NCBI GenBank assembly: GCA_040388665.1
Contig: JAZKBL010000014.1
Location: forward strand, 1-29,347
Length of the DNA stretch: 29,347 nt
Source of the DNA: DAHVFY01 sp040388665
GTDB taxonomy: Bacteria; Chlamydiota; Chlamydiia; Chlamydiales; Rhabdochlamydiaceae
Reading direction: 5' to 3'
Notes under the pieces: model-generated
The model's database searches: none
What the model saw: only the letters and a program-made list of their open reading frames with translations
Told to the model about the DNA's origin: nothing
Part shown: positions 1 to 7,988 of the stretch, piece by piece
Layout: each line of letters opens with the position of its first letter
Position numbering within the stretch: the stretch's first letter is position 1
Made by a program: the position numbers and the translations under genes

Positions 1-137
1 GTATTTGAAAATTTTATTTCAAGCAAAAGTTGTGGGTAAAAGTATGTTTGCGTCTCCGCGTTGATCCCAGCCGTTTATGCTACTCAGCCTGTTATAGGGG
101 GGCAAAAAACCCAAATTTTGAGGTTTCTTGAGTATAT

Positions 138-476
138 TTAAGCAAAAGACTCTCTTATAATTTCCTTGTTCTGTTTGATAGGGAGAAATGTCCCATTTTT
201 AATGATTGGTTGAATGTGTACATGATCAGCCTCTTCTACCCATAAATCATACTTTTGTTGTAGATTAAGCCAAAATTGAGGTGTTGTATCAAAGGCTTCT
301 GCCAAAGAAAGAGCTATGGCAGGAGTGATATTTGCTTTGCCGGTTCTGATCTTAAATAAAGTATTTCTCGATATTGATAAACGTTCAGCAAGTTTTTGCA
401 AGTTCAAATTAAGCGTATTAATATAATGTTCATCGAGGATTTTACCTGGATGGATGGGTTTTCTTTTTTTTACCAT
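138..476 (-). CDS. HigA/VapI-family helix-turn-helix regulator (orphan antitoxin-like)
   Basis: The 112-residue protein has the HigA layout: an N-terminal 'HPGKIL' entry motif (about residues 9-14), an XRE-type HTH at about 25-55 (LQKLAERLSISRNTL, then the NITPAIALSLAEAF helix) and the 'TTPQFWLNLQQKYDL' segment typical of HigA/VapI antitoxins. Such proteins repress their own operon and neutralise a HigB mRNA interferase. Here no HigB-sized ORF lies in the roughly 100 bases upstream of its start or in the 137 bases downstream, so the partner is missing or beyond the window edge. A good Shine-Dalgarno (AAGGAG) sits 8-9 nt before the ATG. The family call is solid; a toxin-antitoxin role is not shown. 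Confidence 0.85.
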   Translation of the reverse strand: MVKKRKPIHPGKILDEHYINTLNLNLQKLAERLSISRNTLFKIRTGKANITPAIALSLAEAFDTTPQFWLNLQQKYDLWVEEADHVHIQPIIKNGTFLPIKQNKEIIRESFA

Positions 477-541
477 AATTTACACTCCTTCTAATAATAG
501 TCTATAAATGAAATTTTATCCCTATGGTTTTTTGGGCTTTC

Positions 542-571
542 TTGTGCATAATGCAAAGGAGATGATATACT
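542..571 (+). promoter_or_regulatory. Candidate sigma-70/sigma-66 promoter of the GT9 gene
   Basis: A TTGTGC box (542-547), an 18-base spacer and TATACT (566-571) stand immediately before the glycosyltransferase start. Transcription would begin near 578, only a few bases before the ATG at 582, implying a leaderless or nearly leaderless mRNA. The -10 is strong and the -35 is moderate. Confidence 0.45.
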
Positions 572-581
572 GCTGCCCGAT

Positions 582-1631
582 ATGAAAATTCTTATTGTTA
601 AAACATCAGCGATAGGGGATATCGTTCAGACATTCCCTGTCATCGAATATTTGCGCTTGCGTTACCCCAAAGCAACGATTCATTGGGTTGTTGAAAAAAG
701 ATGCGCGGCTCTTGTTTCTGCTCATCCACTCATTGATGCAGTCATCCCTATTGATACTAAGGAGTGGCGCAAAGCGCTTTGGAATATAGAGCAGCAAAAA
801 GAAACGCGCAGGGTTTTAAAGCAGCTGCGTAGCATGGAATATGATCTTCTATTTGATCTTCAAGGAAATAGTAAGTCGGGGCTTATTACAGCTTTTGCGC
901 GCGCTAAAGAAAAAGTGGGTTTTGGGTATCATTCCGTTGCTGAAAAGATGAATCTTTTCGCGACAACAAAAAAGTATGAGGTGCCAGAGGATATCAATGT
1001 GCGTCTGCGGTACTTAAAAATTGTGCAAGATCATCTGCAAGACAAAGAATTTTTTACCCCTACAAGCATTGCTTTAACGCTCTTACCTGAGGAAGAGGAA
1101 CAAGTTCGTGATTTGACAAAAGATCTTAGGAGTCTAACTTACATGGTCTGTTTTGGCTCAAAATGGCGCAACAAGCAGCTTCCTGAAGAAACTTTAAGAC
1201 TTTATCTTGAAAGAATTGCAAAGCAGCAGAACCTCTATTTTCTTTTCATTTATGCAGGACGCGAAGAAGAGAGGATCGCAAAGAATCTTCATGCAGCCTT
1301 TCCGGATAAAAGTAGAGCGATCGGCGATCTTAGCTTTCCTGTATGGCAGGCGCTCATGCGTCATGTGCAGCTTGTGATTGCAATGGACTCTGCTGCACTG
1401 CACGTGTGCGGCACAACGAATACTCCAAGTTTTAGCATTTTTGGCCCATCAAAGAGCTCTGTTTATAAGCCAATCGGCGACCAACATTTATCTTTGCAAG
1501 GAATATGCCCTTACGGCCGCACTTTTGCACACCGCTGTCCAGTACTGCGCACGTGCTCTACCGGCGCTTGCGTTCGTGCTTTAACTCCAGAACAAATTCT
1601 TAATTTTCAAAACACCGTTAATAAGTGCTGA
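582..1631 (+). CDS. waaC: Glycosyltransferase family 9, heptosyltransferase I (WaaC)-like
   Basis: The 349-residue protein starts 'MKILIVKTSAIGDIVQTFP', the hallmark GT9 N-terminus (KxSxxGDxxxxxP). The second Rossmann half has the donor-binding signature 'IAMDSAALHVCGTTNTPSFSIFG' region (about 265-290), corresponding to the DTGxxHLAxAxxxPxxxxFG motif of heptosyltransferases. The family transfers heptose from ADP-heptose to Kdo of the LPS inner core at the cytoplasmic face of the inner membrane. Chlamydia itself makes Kdo-only LPS, so this points to an environmental chlamydia. The C-terminus carries a cluster of five cysteines (about 310-332). No SD sequence precedes the ATG at normal spacing. 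The stop overlaps the convergent Nudix gene. Acceptor specificity is inferred from length and N-terminus only. Confidence 0.85.
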   Translation: MKILIVKTSAIGDIVQTFPVIEYLRLRYPKATIHWVVEKRCAALVSAHPLIDAVIPIDTKEWRKALWNIEQQKETRRVLKQLRSMEYDLLFDLQGNSKSGLITAFARAKEKVGFGYHSVAEKMNLFATTKKYEVPEDINVRLRYLKIVQDHLQDKEFFTPTSIALTLLPEEEEQVRDLTKDLRSLTYMVCFGSKWRNKQLPEETLRLYLERIAKQQNLYFLFIYAGREEERIAKNLHAAFPDKSRAIGDLSFPVWQALMRHVQLVIAMDSAALHVCGTTNTPSFSIFGPSKSSVYKPIGDQHLSLQGICPYGRTFAHRCPVLRTCSTGACVRALTPEQILNFQNTVNKC

Positions 1632-2062
1632 ATGGTTTGTTTGATGTCACCGAAGGTTTCGACGTCGGTTTCAAGACGAAGAGCTTCATCTAAGGAAAAC
1701 CAACGGGCTGAGTGGCTGTCGTGTAGAGTGCCATTGCCGGTTGGTCTTGCGAGGTAGATGAGGTCGATGTGTTGGTGGGCAGGATGGGAGTTGTGGGGCG
1801 GAATGTTTTCTAGAAGGCACAGGTAGGGGCGCTCGAAGCTTACCGCATTCCGGCAATTGATCCAGAGGTTTTCTTGTTTGATGATTTCAACTTCAAGACC
1901 TGTTTCTTCGAGGACCTCGCGTAGGGCTCCTTCAGGAGGTGTTTCATTGGGTTCAAGATGACCACCCGGCGGTAGCCATTTATTGTGCTTGGGATGGAAA
2001 ATCAGCAGTACTTTTTTTTTGTCAATCACGTAGGTAGTGACAGTAAAATGCTTTTCTATCAT
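1607..2062 (-). CDS. NUDIX hydrolase
   Basis: A complete Nudix box GX5EX7REUXEEXGU is visible at residues 34-56 (G34, E40, R48-E49, E52-E53, G55) in a 151-residue protein, the normal single-domain length. The enzyme should hydrolyse a nucleoside diphosphate linked to another moiety, with metal bound by the REVLEE glutamates. The substrate cannot be told from sequence. It starts 31 bases from the divergent mazG start and its last 25 bases overlap the end of the convergent glycosyltransferase. No convincing SD lies upstream of the ATG at 2062. Confidence 0.9.
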   Translation of the reverse strand: MIEKHFTVTTYVIDKKKVLLIFHPKHNKWLPPGGHLEPNETPPEGALREVLEETGLEVEIIKQENLWINCRNAVSFERPYLCLLENIPPHNSHPAHQHIDLIYLARPTGNGTLHDSHSARWFSLDEALRLETDVETFGDIKQTIQHLLTVF

Positions 2063-2093
2063 GCTATCTAGGTTAACTTAAAAAGGGAATAAG

Positions 2094-2729
2094 ATGAACA
2101 AATTTCAAGCTTTAATGGATGTTGCGACAAGGCTCAATGGACCTGAGGGGTGTCCTTGGGATCATACGCAGACATTTCTCTCTTTGCAGCCTTACGTTCT
2201 TGAAGAGGCGTATGAAGTTATTGAAGCTGTTGATGCAAACGATGATGAGAAGATTGTAGAAGAGTTAGGAGACCTTTTGTATACGGTTGTCTTTTATGCA
2301 AAGATTGCTGAGAAAGAGGGGAAGTTTACGATAGATGAGATCTTGGATTGTGTACGAGAAAAATTGATTCGTCGCCATCCTCATGTGTTTACAGATTTGG
2401 AAATCGAGCATGTGGACGAGATCATGGAGCAGTGGGAGAAGATAAAAAAAGAGGAGAAGGGGAAAGAGGAGCGCCATAGTGTACTTGATGGTATACCGAA
2501 GAATTTGCCGACGCTTTTTAAAGCGCAAAAGGTTCTTAGAAAGATGCGGCGTGCAGAATTTGATGGGCTTTCCAAATTTTCTAATGAAGGATTAACAGAA
2601 GAGTCTGTAGGAAAAGAAATGCTAGATCTTGTGCTTAGAGCTGAAGATGCAGGCATCGATGCGGAAAGTGCTCTCAGGCGCATGTTATCAAAGCTTGAAG
2701 AAGAGTTTCGATCTCAAGAGGCTCTTTAA
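2094..2729 (+). CDS. mazG: Nucleoside triphosphate pyrophosphohydrolase MazG
   Basis: The 211-residue protein has the MazG fold motifs: 'LNGPEGCPWDHTQTFLSLQPYVLEEAYEV' region near the N-terminus (CPWD..QT...L.....EE..E) and the metal-binding EExxE...ExxD set (EEAYEV about 37-42, EELGDLLYTVVF about 56-67). MazG converts (d)NTPs to NMPs plus pyrophosphate and removes aberrant nucleotides. E. coli MazG is about 260 residues with two MazG domains; this form keeps the active N-terminal domain and a shortened second one (about 130-205). AAGGGA provides the ribosome site. The stop overlaps the convergent treY stop by 4 bases. Confidence 0.9.
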   Translation: MNKFQALMDVATRLNGPEGCPWDHTQTFLSLQPYVLEEAYEVIEAVDANDDEKIVEELGDLLYTVVFYAKIAEKEGKFTIDEILDCVREKLIRRHPHVFTDLEIEHVDEIMEQWEKIKKEEKGKEERHSVLDGIPKNLPTLFKAQKVLRKMRRAEFDGLSKFSNEGLTEESVGKEMLDLVLRAEDAGIDAESALRRMLSKLEEEFRSQEAL

Positions 2730-5365
2730 GTAATTTCTGCAGAAAGTAGCGCGTAGGGCAAGAATTGAAAGACTTCTGAAAGAAGAAGAATGTTGCCTTT
2801 TTGGGTGCGGATTTCTCTCTGCGTTAATGTGTCAAAAAACACTTTAATATCACAGTTTTCTGGGAGTTGTAGTTCTGCAGCTCCCCAAGCGTCACCGATA
2901 GGCTCTGGATGTTTTTCTGAAATAAGTTCAGAAAAGAACCTGCCTGTAACAGCAAGAGCCACTTGTTTATCGTGTCTTCTTAAGAAAGCTACCACATTTT
3001 CTTCCCATTGTTTATGCACTTTTAGAGGGAGATATTCTCCTCTAAGAAATAGCTTTTTGTGCCCTTTTCTGTATTTAAGTGCTATATAGGTGATAAATAG
3101 TTTTAATTCTTCTTTTGATTCTGAAAATAGAGAAGTGATTTGTTTTAAATGAATTTTGACATGTGCAAGACAAGAAATGCGTTTTTCAAAATCTACACTT
3201 TTCCGATTGTCAGGGTCCATTAGACAAAAGTTCCAGAGCTCATTACCTTGATAGAATGCAGCGATGCCGCATGAGCCTATTTTTAACACAAGCGCTGCTA
3301 TCGAATTCCAGTAACCAATTTGCGAGATTTTTTTCTGTAGGTCATGATATGTTTCATCATGAATGCTCTTCAAAGAAGAGAAAAAAAATGTCTGCACGGC
3401 CTTTTCATAGTCTTGGCTTGGGTGCATCCAAGAAGTATAAACACCCGACTCTCTAAGAGCTTTTAAAATGCATTGCCAAAGTCGTTCAGGATCTCCTTCT
3501 CCTTCCATTCCTATGAGTATTTGGTAAATGTAGTACTCTGTATTGTTATCAGGAAATAGAGTGTTATTTATTTTAGTTTTGAAGTGTTGATTGTTTTTTT
3601 GCCATTTGAGTGACAAACTTTCCCATTCTCTTGGTAATTCGCTTAGCGCGTTTAAACGAAATCTAACATCTTCACTGAATTTAGAGTCATGAGTGCTAGA
3701 TGCTAGTAGCCCTAGTGGGTATTTGGTCAATTTTTCTTGATTGAAGTGGTGAAATTCAGATACTGAATGTCCAAAAAGGGAGGGATCTCCTCCTACTTCA
3801 TTAAGGGAGATGAGTCTGTTGTAGATGTAGCAGACAGAGTCTTCAAGCCCTTTTGCCATGATGGGAGCTGTTAATTGCTGAAAGCGTAAGAGAAAGTTTA
3901 TTTGCATTTTTTTTTCTATTTCAAGAAGATCTATCCGCATAAGTAAAAGGTCTTTGATAAATTCATAGATAGAGTTGTCAGTGGCAGCATTTCTTGTTTT
4001 GGCAGATTCTATAGCTTCAATTATATGGGTTCTATCAGTATTGCTGATTTCTTCTTTTGGTTTGATGTAAGAGCGGTATACAGGAAAATTTGCTGCGATC
4101 TCTTTAATTGCTTGGGTTAGATCCTCGCGCGTAAAATTGCCATAACGCTGATTTTTTTTGGAGAGTTCATCAAGTAATGACCCAAGAAAATTCGTTTCTT
4201 GGGTCATATTTGAAATGAGGTAGAGTTTTTTTCTTTGATAAAGCAAAAACTTATAGTCTATCTGGTGCTGAATAAATTTCTCATAAATGCGGCTAAATTC
4301 TTCTTTTTTCTTTTTTCGAACAAACAGGCCGTTTAGTATATTGAGAAATTCATATCCTTCTGTTCCATCAACATCCCACCTTTCAGGGAGTTGTTCTTTA
4401 AATTTTAAGATTTTTTCAACAATGATGAGAGGGGAATTTGCTTTTTTGATGCGTATAAAATACTCTGTAGGATCATATAATCCATCTGGATGATCGATCC
4501 TTATGCCTTGAATTTTATTGGTATTAAGAAGCTGGAAAATTAAAGCATGATGGGTTTTGAACACTTCTTCTTTTTCAATATGAATCGCTGCAAGTTCATT
4601 GATGTTAAAGAATCTACGGTAATTGACCTCTTGACCCGCCACAGTCCAATGGGAGAGTCGATAAAATTGTTTTTCTAAAAGCTCGTGGAGATGATCAAGG
4701 CAGTTTTTATTAAAATGCTGGGTGAGTTCTTTGATTTGCAAACGTATAGATTCTGACTTTTGATAGAGCTCTAAAAGAACCTTCTTTTGCACAGGAAGGG
4801 TGTTGGGTGTGCTGCATTTAAAAATAAATGGGTAGGTGCATTCTGCGACGGGTAGCTCAAAATCGGCATAGGTAATGCAAAATCCATCGTTCCAAGAGAG
4901 ACGTATGAGTCCATTTTTTAGTGTTTTTTCATAACTATCTTGTAGGATAGGTAGCACAACCTTGTTTCTCAAAGAAGGATTTCCATGAGCCCATTGGATA
5001 TCAAAAAAATCGGCCAGGGGAGACTTTGGACCTTTTTCTAGAACATCTAACCACCATTTGTTTTTATTTCCTTTAATTCCCATGTGATTAGGAACGACGT
5101 CTAAAAGCTGTTTCATGCTCAATTCTTTTAACGAAGAACAGAATTGCTCATAGTCCTTCATAGAACCTATCAAAGGATCGAGTTGGTTAGGGTTTGTGAT
5201 GTCATAACCATATGTACCTGCACTTTCAAATAAGGGAGAGCAGTAGACCCCATCGATTCCAAGGTTATTTAGATAGGGAAGTATTTTAAGAGCATTTTTT
5301 AAAGAAAAGGTCTTGCTAAACTGAAGGCGATAGACAGAAGTTGGGATCTCGCTTAAATTCTTCAT
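2726..5365 (-). CDS. treY: Maltooligosyltrehalose synthase (GH13)
   Basis: The 879-residue GH13 enzyme isomerises the reducing-end alpha-1,4 bond of maltooligosaccharides to an alpha,alpha-1,1 trehalosyl unit. Visible motifs: 'STYRLQF'-like start (SVYRLQFSKTF, 10-20), region I DVVPNH (89-94), the TreY-typical RRFFNINELA (250-259), region II GIRIDHPDGL (287-296, nucleophile Asp291) and the acid/base segment IIVEK (Glu317), then DGTEGYEFLN. Length fits the family. The partner TreZ, which releases trehalose, is not in this window; glgX nearby handles related glucans. The ATG has no SD, and the upstream region is occupied 21 bases away by the 162-bp inverted-repeat element, so its promoter must lie in or beyond that element. 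Confidence 0.93.
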   Translation of the reverse strand: MKNLSEIPTSVYRLQFSKTFSLKNALKILPYLNNLGIDGVYCSPLFESAGTYGYDITNPNQLDPLIGSMKDYEQFCSSLKELSMKQLLDVVPNHMGIKGNKNKWWLDVLEKGPKSPLADFFDIQWAHGNPSLRNKVVLPILQDSYEKTLKNGLIRLSWNDGFCITYADFELPVAECTYPFIFKCSTPNTLPVQKKVLLELYQKSESIRLQIKELTQHFNKNCLDHLHELLEKQFYRLSHWTVAGQEVNYRRFFNINELAAIHIEKEEVFKTHHALIFQLLNTNKIQGIRIDHPDGLYDPTEYFIRIKKANSPLIIVEKILKFKEQLPERWDVDGTEGYEFLNILNGLFVRKKKKEEFSRIYEKFIQHQIDYKFLLYQRKKLYLISNMTQETNFLGSLLDELSKKNQRYGNFTREDLTQAIKEIAANFPVYRSYIKPKEEISNTDRTHIIEAIESAKTRNAATDNSIYEFIKDLLLMRIDLLEIEKKMQINFLLRFQQLTAPIMAKGLEDSVCYIYNRLISLNEVGGDPSLFGHSVSEFHHFNQEKLTKYPLGLLASSTHDSKFSEDVRFRLNALSELPREWESLSLKWQKNNQHFKTKINNTLFPDNNTEYYIYQILIGMEGEGDPERLWQCILKALRESGVYTSWMHPSQDYEKAVQTFFFSSLKSIHDETYHDLQKKISQIGYWNSIAALVLKIGSCGIAAFYQGNELWNFCLMDPDNRKSVDFEKRISCLAHVKIHLKQITSLFSESKEELKLFITYIALKYRKGHKKLFLRGEYLPLKVHKQWEENVVAFLRRHDKQVALAVTGRFFSELISEKHPEPIGDAWGAAELQLPENCDIKVFFDTLTQREIRTQKGNILLLSEVFQFLPYALLSAEIT

Positions 5366-5386
5366 ATTTTAATGTTTTAACATAAT

Positions 5387-5548
5387 AGACATCTTGCGTA
5401 ACTCCATTTGCTTGCTAAAATTGCCTTTTTTGGCATCTTTATCGCTAAATTTTTCAGTCATATGTTTACATATGCCTTCAAAATTTAGCAATGAACCTGC
5501 TCAAAAAACATCAATTTTTTCAGGCAAAGCGAGTTACGCAAGATGTCT
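5387..5548. repeat. 162-bp inverted-repeat element, MITE-like
   Basis: The ends are a perfect 18-bp inverted repeat: AGACATCTTGCGTAACTC at 5387-5404 and its complement at 5531-5548. The arms continue as an imperfect palindrome to the centre, CATATG-TTTA-CATATG (5459-5474), so the whole unit folds on itself. If the outer A/T is excluded, the 17-bp ends are flanked on both sides by TA, as for elements that duplicate a TA target (IS630/Tc1-mariner type). Arms diverge more near the loop than at the ends. It lies between divergent treY and the OMP gene. The element is seen directly; its mobile origin is inferred. Confidence 0.7.
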
Positions 5549-5659
5549 AATGCGGTCTCGATCGGGAAGTGTAAAAAAAGCAATTGCGTGAATTAAGGAT
5601 TGTTTTGAGGGAGAAGAAGAGCTTGCTTAAATTTTAACTTCTAGCCTAAGCTGAATTTT

Positions 5660-6655
5660 ATGAAATATCGAATACTGCCTTTAGGACTTCTTTTAAGCGC
5701 ACAGCTACTTGCCGGCGATGATTGGAGCTTGAATAATCATTGGTCTTTCTATGGTGATTTTGTTTACATGGAGCGCACAGAGCTTCATAGTAAAACTATC
5801 GTAAGAGAAAAACATTTTAGTTCAACGTCCAATAGCTTTTATACGAAGCCAGAGCTTAATACAGGCCATCTTATGCATAATTTTGATTGGGAGCCTGGTT
5901 TTCGCGCTGGAATTATTTTTATGCAGCGCAGGTATAGCCTTGAAGGGAGCTTCCTTTTTTTAAACGAGTGGCATTCCAAATCAAAAGTCAAAGGTGTTTC
6001 TGAAAAGTTGAGTTATCCTTTTAAAAAAGATAGCAACCCGCAAGTTCAGCTTGCATTTTCTTTAGCGGATCGTGCTTGGGGGGAATATAAATCGCAGTTT
6101 TGGACAGCAGACCTCAACTATTGGCGGCATGTAACGCCTCGTCGCATGGATTATTTCTCTTTTTCCTGGCTTGCAGGCCTGCGTTATGTGCAGCTTGATG
6201 AGAAAAGTGAGGTGCATTTTAAAAAGAGGCTTTCCCGTGAAAAGAGTGAGTACTCCATTGAAACTAAAAACTATCTTCCAGGTCCGCAAGTAGGTCTTAA
6301 TATTCAGGTCAATCCCTATAGACAATGGAGCTGGGATTTTACAGGAAAAATTGGAGGACTTGTTGATTATCATCAGCAGGACGTTTCAGTGAAGAATAAT
6401 GTAGAAAAATTCCGCGGTGGAAAAGACCGCGATTTTAGCATCGCTTTATTTATCGATCTTTCGGTGATGCTTTCATGGAATGTATGGAAACATGCAAGCT
6501 TTCATGTCGGGTATGAGATGTTTTATCTTTCAGGAGTGGCTCTTGCACCTGAGAGATTTAAACGCACAACGAGCAATCATGCGATCAAACATGCAGAAGC
6601 ACATGGGCAAGTTCTTATCGATGGTGCTTTTGGTGGATTAGCTCTTTCTTTTTAA
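5660..6655 (+). CDS. Outer-membrane beta-barrel protein, MOMP-like (Lpg1974-type)
   Basis: The 331-residue protein has a cleavable signal peptide (basic start, LGLLLSAQLLA core, likely cleavage near residue 19 before DDWSL). It is followed by alternating polar/aromatic strands (for example WSFYGDFVYMER and SFSWLAGLRYVQL) and a terminal phenylalanine (GGLALSF), the usual signature of a barrel inserted by the Bam complex. The 'F..W..GFRAGI' and 'D..W.AGLRY..L' segments resemble the Legionella Lpg1974/MOMP-like family, which is expanded in Parachlamydiaceae-type organisms. Porin function is an inference. No SD is seen before the ATG; a weak promoter-like pair (TTGAGG-N17-TAAATT, 5605-5633) lies upstream. 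Confidence 0.75.
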   Translation: MKYRILPLGLLLSAQLLAGDDWSLNNHWSFYGDFVYMERTELHSKTIVREKHFSSTSNSFYTKPELNTGHLMHNFDWEPGFRAGIIFMQRRYSLEGSFLFLNEWHSKSKVKGVSEKLSYPFKKDSNPQVQLAFSLADRAWGEYKSQFWTADLNYWRHVTPRRMDYFSFSWLAGLRYVQLDEKSEVHFKKRLSREKSEYSIETKNYLPGPQVGLNIQVNPYRQWSWDFTGKIGGLVDYHQQDVSVKNNVEKFRGGKDRDFSIALFIDLSVMLSWNVWKHASFHVGYEMFYLSGVALAPERFKRTTSNHAIKHAEAHGQVLIDGAFGGLALSF

Positions 6656-6662
6656 AGAAAAT

Positions 6663-6757
6663 GCCGGAGATAAGTCAGGGCACAAGCTGCGTTCTTAAGG
6701 CTGCTACCTTCCGATCCTGACCTGGTTCGAACCGTTTCATTCCAAGACGTCCCCGGC
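6663..6757 (-). ncRNA. ffs: Signal recognition particle RNA (4.5S type)
   Basis: On the minus strand the conserved SRP domain IV apical hairpin is plain: CCAGGTCAGG then GGAAGGTAGCAGCC (plus-strand 6698-6724), matching the GGUCAGG...GGAAGnnnGCAGCC consensus bound by Ffh. The ends GCCGGGGA and TCTCCGGC pair over 8 bp (6750-6757 with 6663-6670), giving an RNA of about 95 nt, typical of the short bacterial form lacking an Alu domain. It targets nascent membrane proteins together with Ffh and FtsY. A T-rich stretch follows the 3' end inside the OMP stop region. Confidence 0.93.
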
Positions 6758-6765
6758 AAACTCCC

Positions 6766-6795
6766 ATTCTACCAAAGAAGTTCTAATGTTTTCAA
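6766..6795 (-). promoter_or_regulatory. Promoter of the SRP RNA
   Basis: Reading the minus strand: TTGAAA (6795-6790), an 18-base spacer, TAGAAT (6771-6766), then 8 bases to the first paired G of the SRP RNA at 6757. The fit of spacing and start point to the RNA end supports it strongly. Confidence 0.7.
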
Positions 6796-6909
6796 TAACA
6801 TAATGAAAATAGTAATTAAAAATATTATTTTATAAAAAACTTCTTTTCTTTGCGACTTTGCGTTAAAATTCTTAAAGTTTCTATGGTGGACAAGGGAAGA
6901 TAGTGAAAA

Positions 6910-7902
6910 TTAGAGATTTTTGCCGAGATGGTGGTAGGCAGAAGGGGTGGCTTCTCTACCTCGCGGTGTGCGCTTTAAGAGGCCTTGCATGATGAGGTAA
7001 GGCTCATGAACTTCGGCGAGTGTGTCCGGCTCCTCTCCAAGGGCAACAGAAAGGGTGTTAATGCCAACTGGCCCTCCATTGTAGTGATTAATGATGGTAG
7101 AGAGGAACTTTTTGTCCATTTCATCAAGGCCTAAGTGGTCGATCGCAAGCATTTCAAGAGCTGTGTTCACAATAGTTCTATCGGCTTTATTTTGAGAACG
7201 CATTTGTGCATAGTCGCGCACCCAACGTAGAAGATTATTTGCAATGCGCGGCGTTCCTCGCGCTCTTTCAGCAATTCCAAGTGCGCCATCTGAATCAAGG
7301 TGCACGCCTAAAATCCGTGCGGAGCGGAGAATGATTTCTTGAAGAATTTCTGGCTCGTAGTAATCAAGTCTGCAGTTGAAGGGGAATCTAGAGCGCATAG
7401 GGGCGCTTAAAAGTCCCATGCGCGTTGTGGCTCCAATCAAGGTAAAACGGTTTAGCTTAACCTGCACGCTGCGCGCAGAAGGGCCGCTATCGATGAGAAG
7501 ATCTAAAGAGAAGTCTTCCATCGCGGGGTATAGATATTCTTCAATTGTTCGATTCAAACGGTGGATCTCATCAATGAAAAGGATATCACCTTCTTTGAGG
7601 TTTGTTAAAATCCCTGCAAGATCGCCCGCCTTTTCAAGAACAGGTCCCGACGTTACGGTGAGATTTGTGTTCATTGTCTTGGCGATGATGTGGGCAAGCG
7701 TTGTTTTACCAAGCCCTGGCGGACCGCAAAAAAGAGTATGCCCGAGCGCCTCATTTCTTTGTTTTGCAGCTCCAATAAAAAGCTCGAGTCTTTCACGCAC
7801 CTGTTTTTGCCCTAGAAAGTCTTTTAGACTCTCAGGTCTCAGAGGTGTTTCAAAAGATTCATCGGGTTTTGTCCATGACGATTCAACGAAAGGGCTGCTC
7901 AT
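6910..7902 (-). CDS. ruvB: Holliday junction branch migration helicase RuvB
   Basis: The 330-residue AAA+ motor matches RuvB across its length: the LRPESLKDFLGQ entry (21-31), Walker A GPPGLGKT (60-67), Walker B DEIH (111-114), sensor 1 GATTR, the arginine-finger region SAPMRSRF and the C-terminal winged helix (GGPVGINTLSVALGEE ... EPYLIMQGLLKRTPRGR) that contacts DNA. It drives branch migration with RuvA, which is not in the window. It is divergent from dcd, the same pairing I recall in Chlamydia trachomatis (ruvB CT040, dcd CT039). Confidence 0.97.
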   Translation of the reverse strand: MSSPFVESSWTKPDESFETPLRPESLKDFLGQKQVRERLELFIGAAKQRNEALGHTLFCGPPGLGKTTLAHIIAKTMNTNLTVTSGPVLEKAGDLAGILTNLKEGDILFIDEIHRLNRTIEEYLYPAMEDFSLDLLIDSGPSARSVQVKLNRFTLIGATTRMGLLSAPMRSRFPFNCRLDYYEPEILQEIILRSARILGVHLDSDGALGIAERARGTPRIANNLLRWVRDYAQMRSQNKADRTIVNTALEMLAIDHLGLDEMDKKFLSTIINHYNGGPVGINTLSVALGEEPDTLAEVHEPYLIMQGLLKRTPRGREATPSAYHHLGKNL

Positions 7903-7988
7903 AATAATTACCGTACTTGTTAAAAACTCTAGCAGGAAATCGATTTTACACGCTATACCTTATACCATATTGGAAATAGGAGAGAAAT

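Noticed and set aside
60..137. Possible terminator GGGTTTTTTGCCC downstream of the HigA-like gene
   Set aside because: The G and C tracts enclose the T-run rather than precede it, so it is not a terminator structure.
1378..1584. 68-codon plus-strand ORF inside the GT9 gene
   Set aside because: It is an out-of-frame shadow in a gene whose own frame has clear family motifs there.
5394..5591. 65-codon ORF across the hairpin element
   Set aside because: It runs through both arms of the palindrome and out the other side; a coding sequence spanning a perfect inverted repeat with no ribosome site is unlikely.
6840..6865. CTTTGCGACTTTGCG direct repeat of about 8 bases near the ruvB end
   Set aside because: Only two short units; not enough to call a repeat element or a CRISPR-like array.
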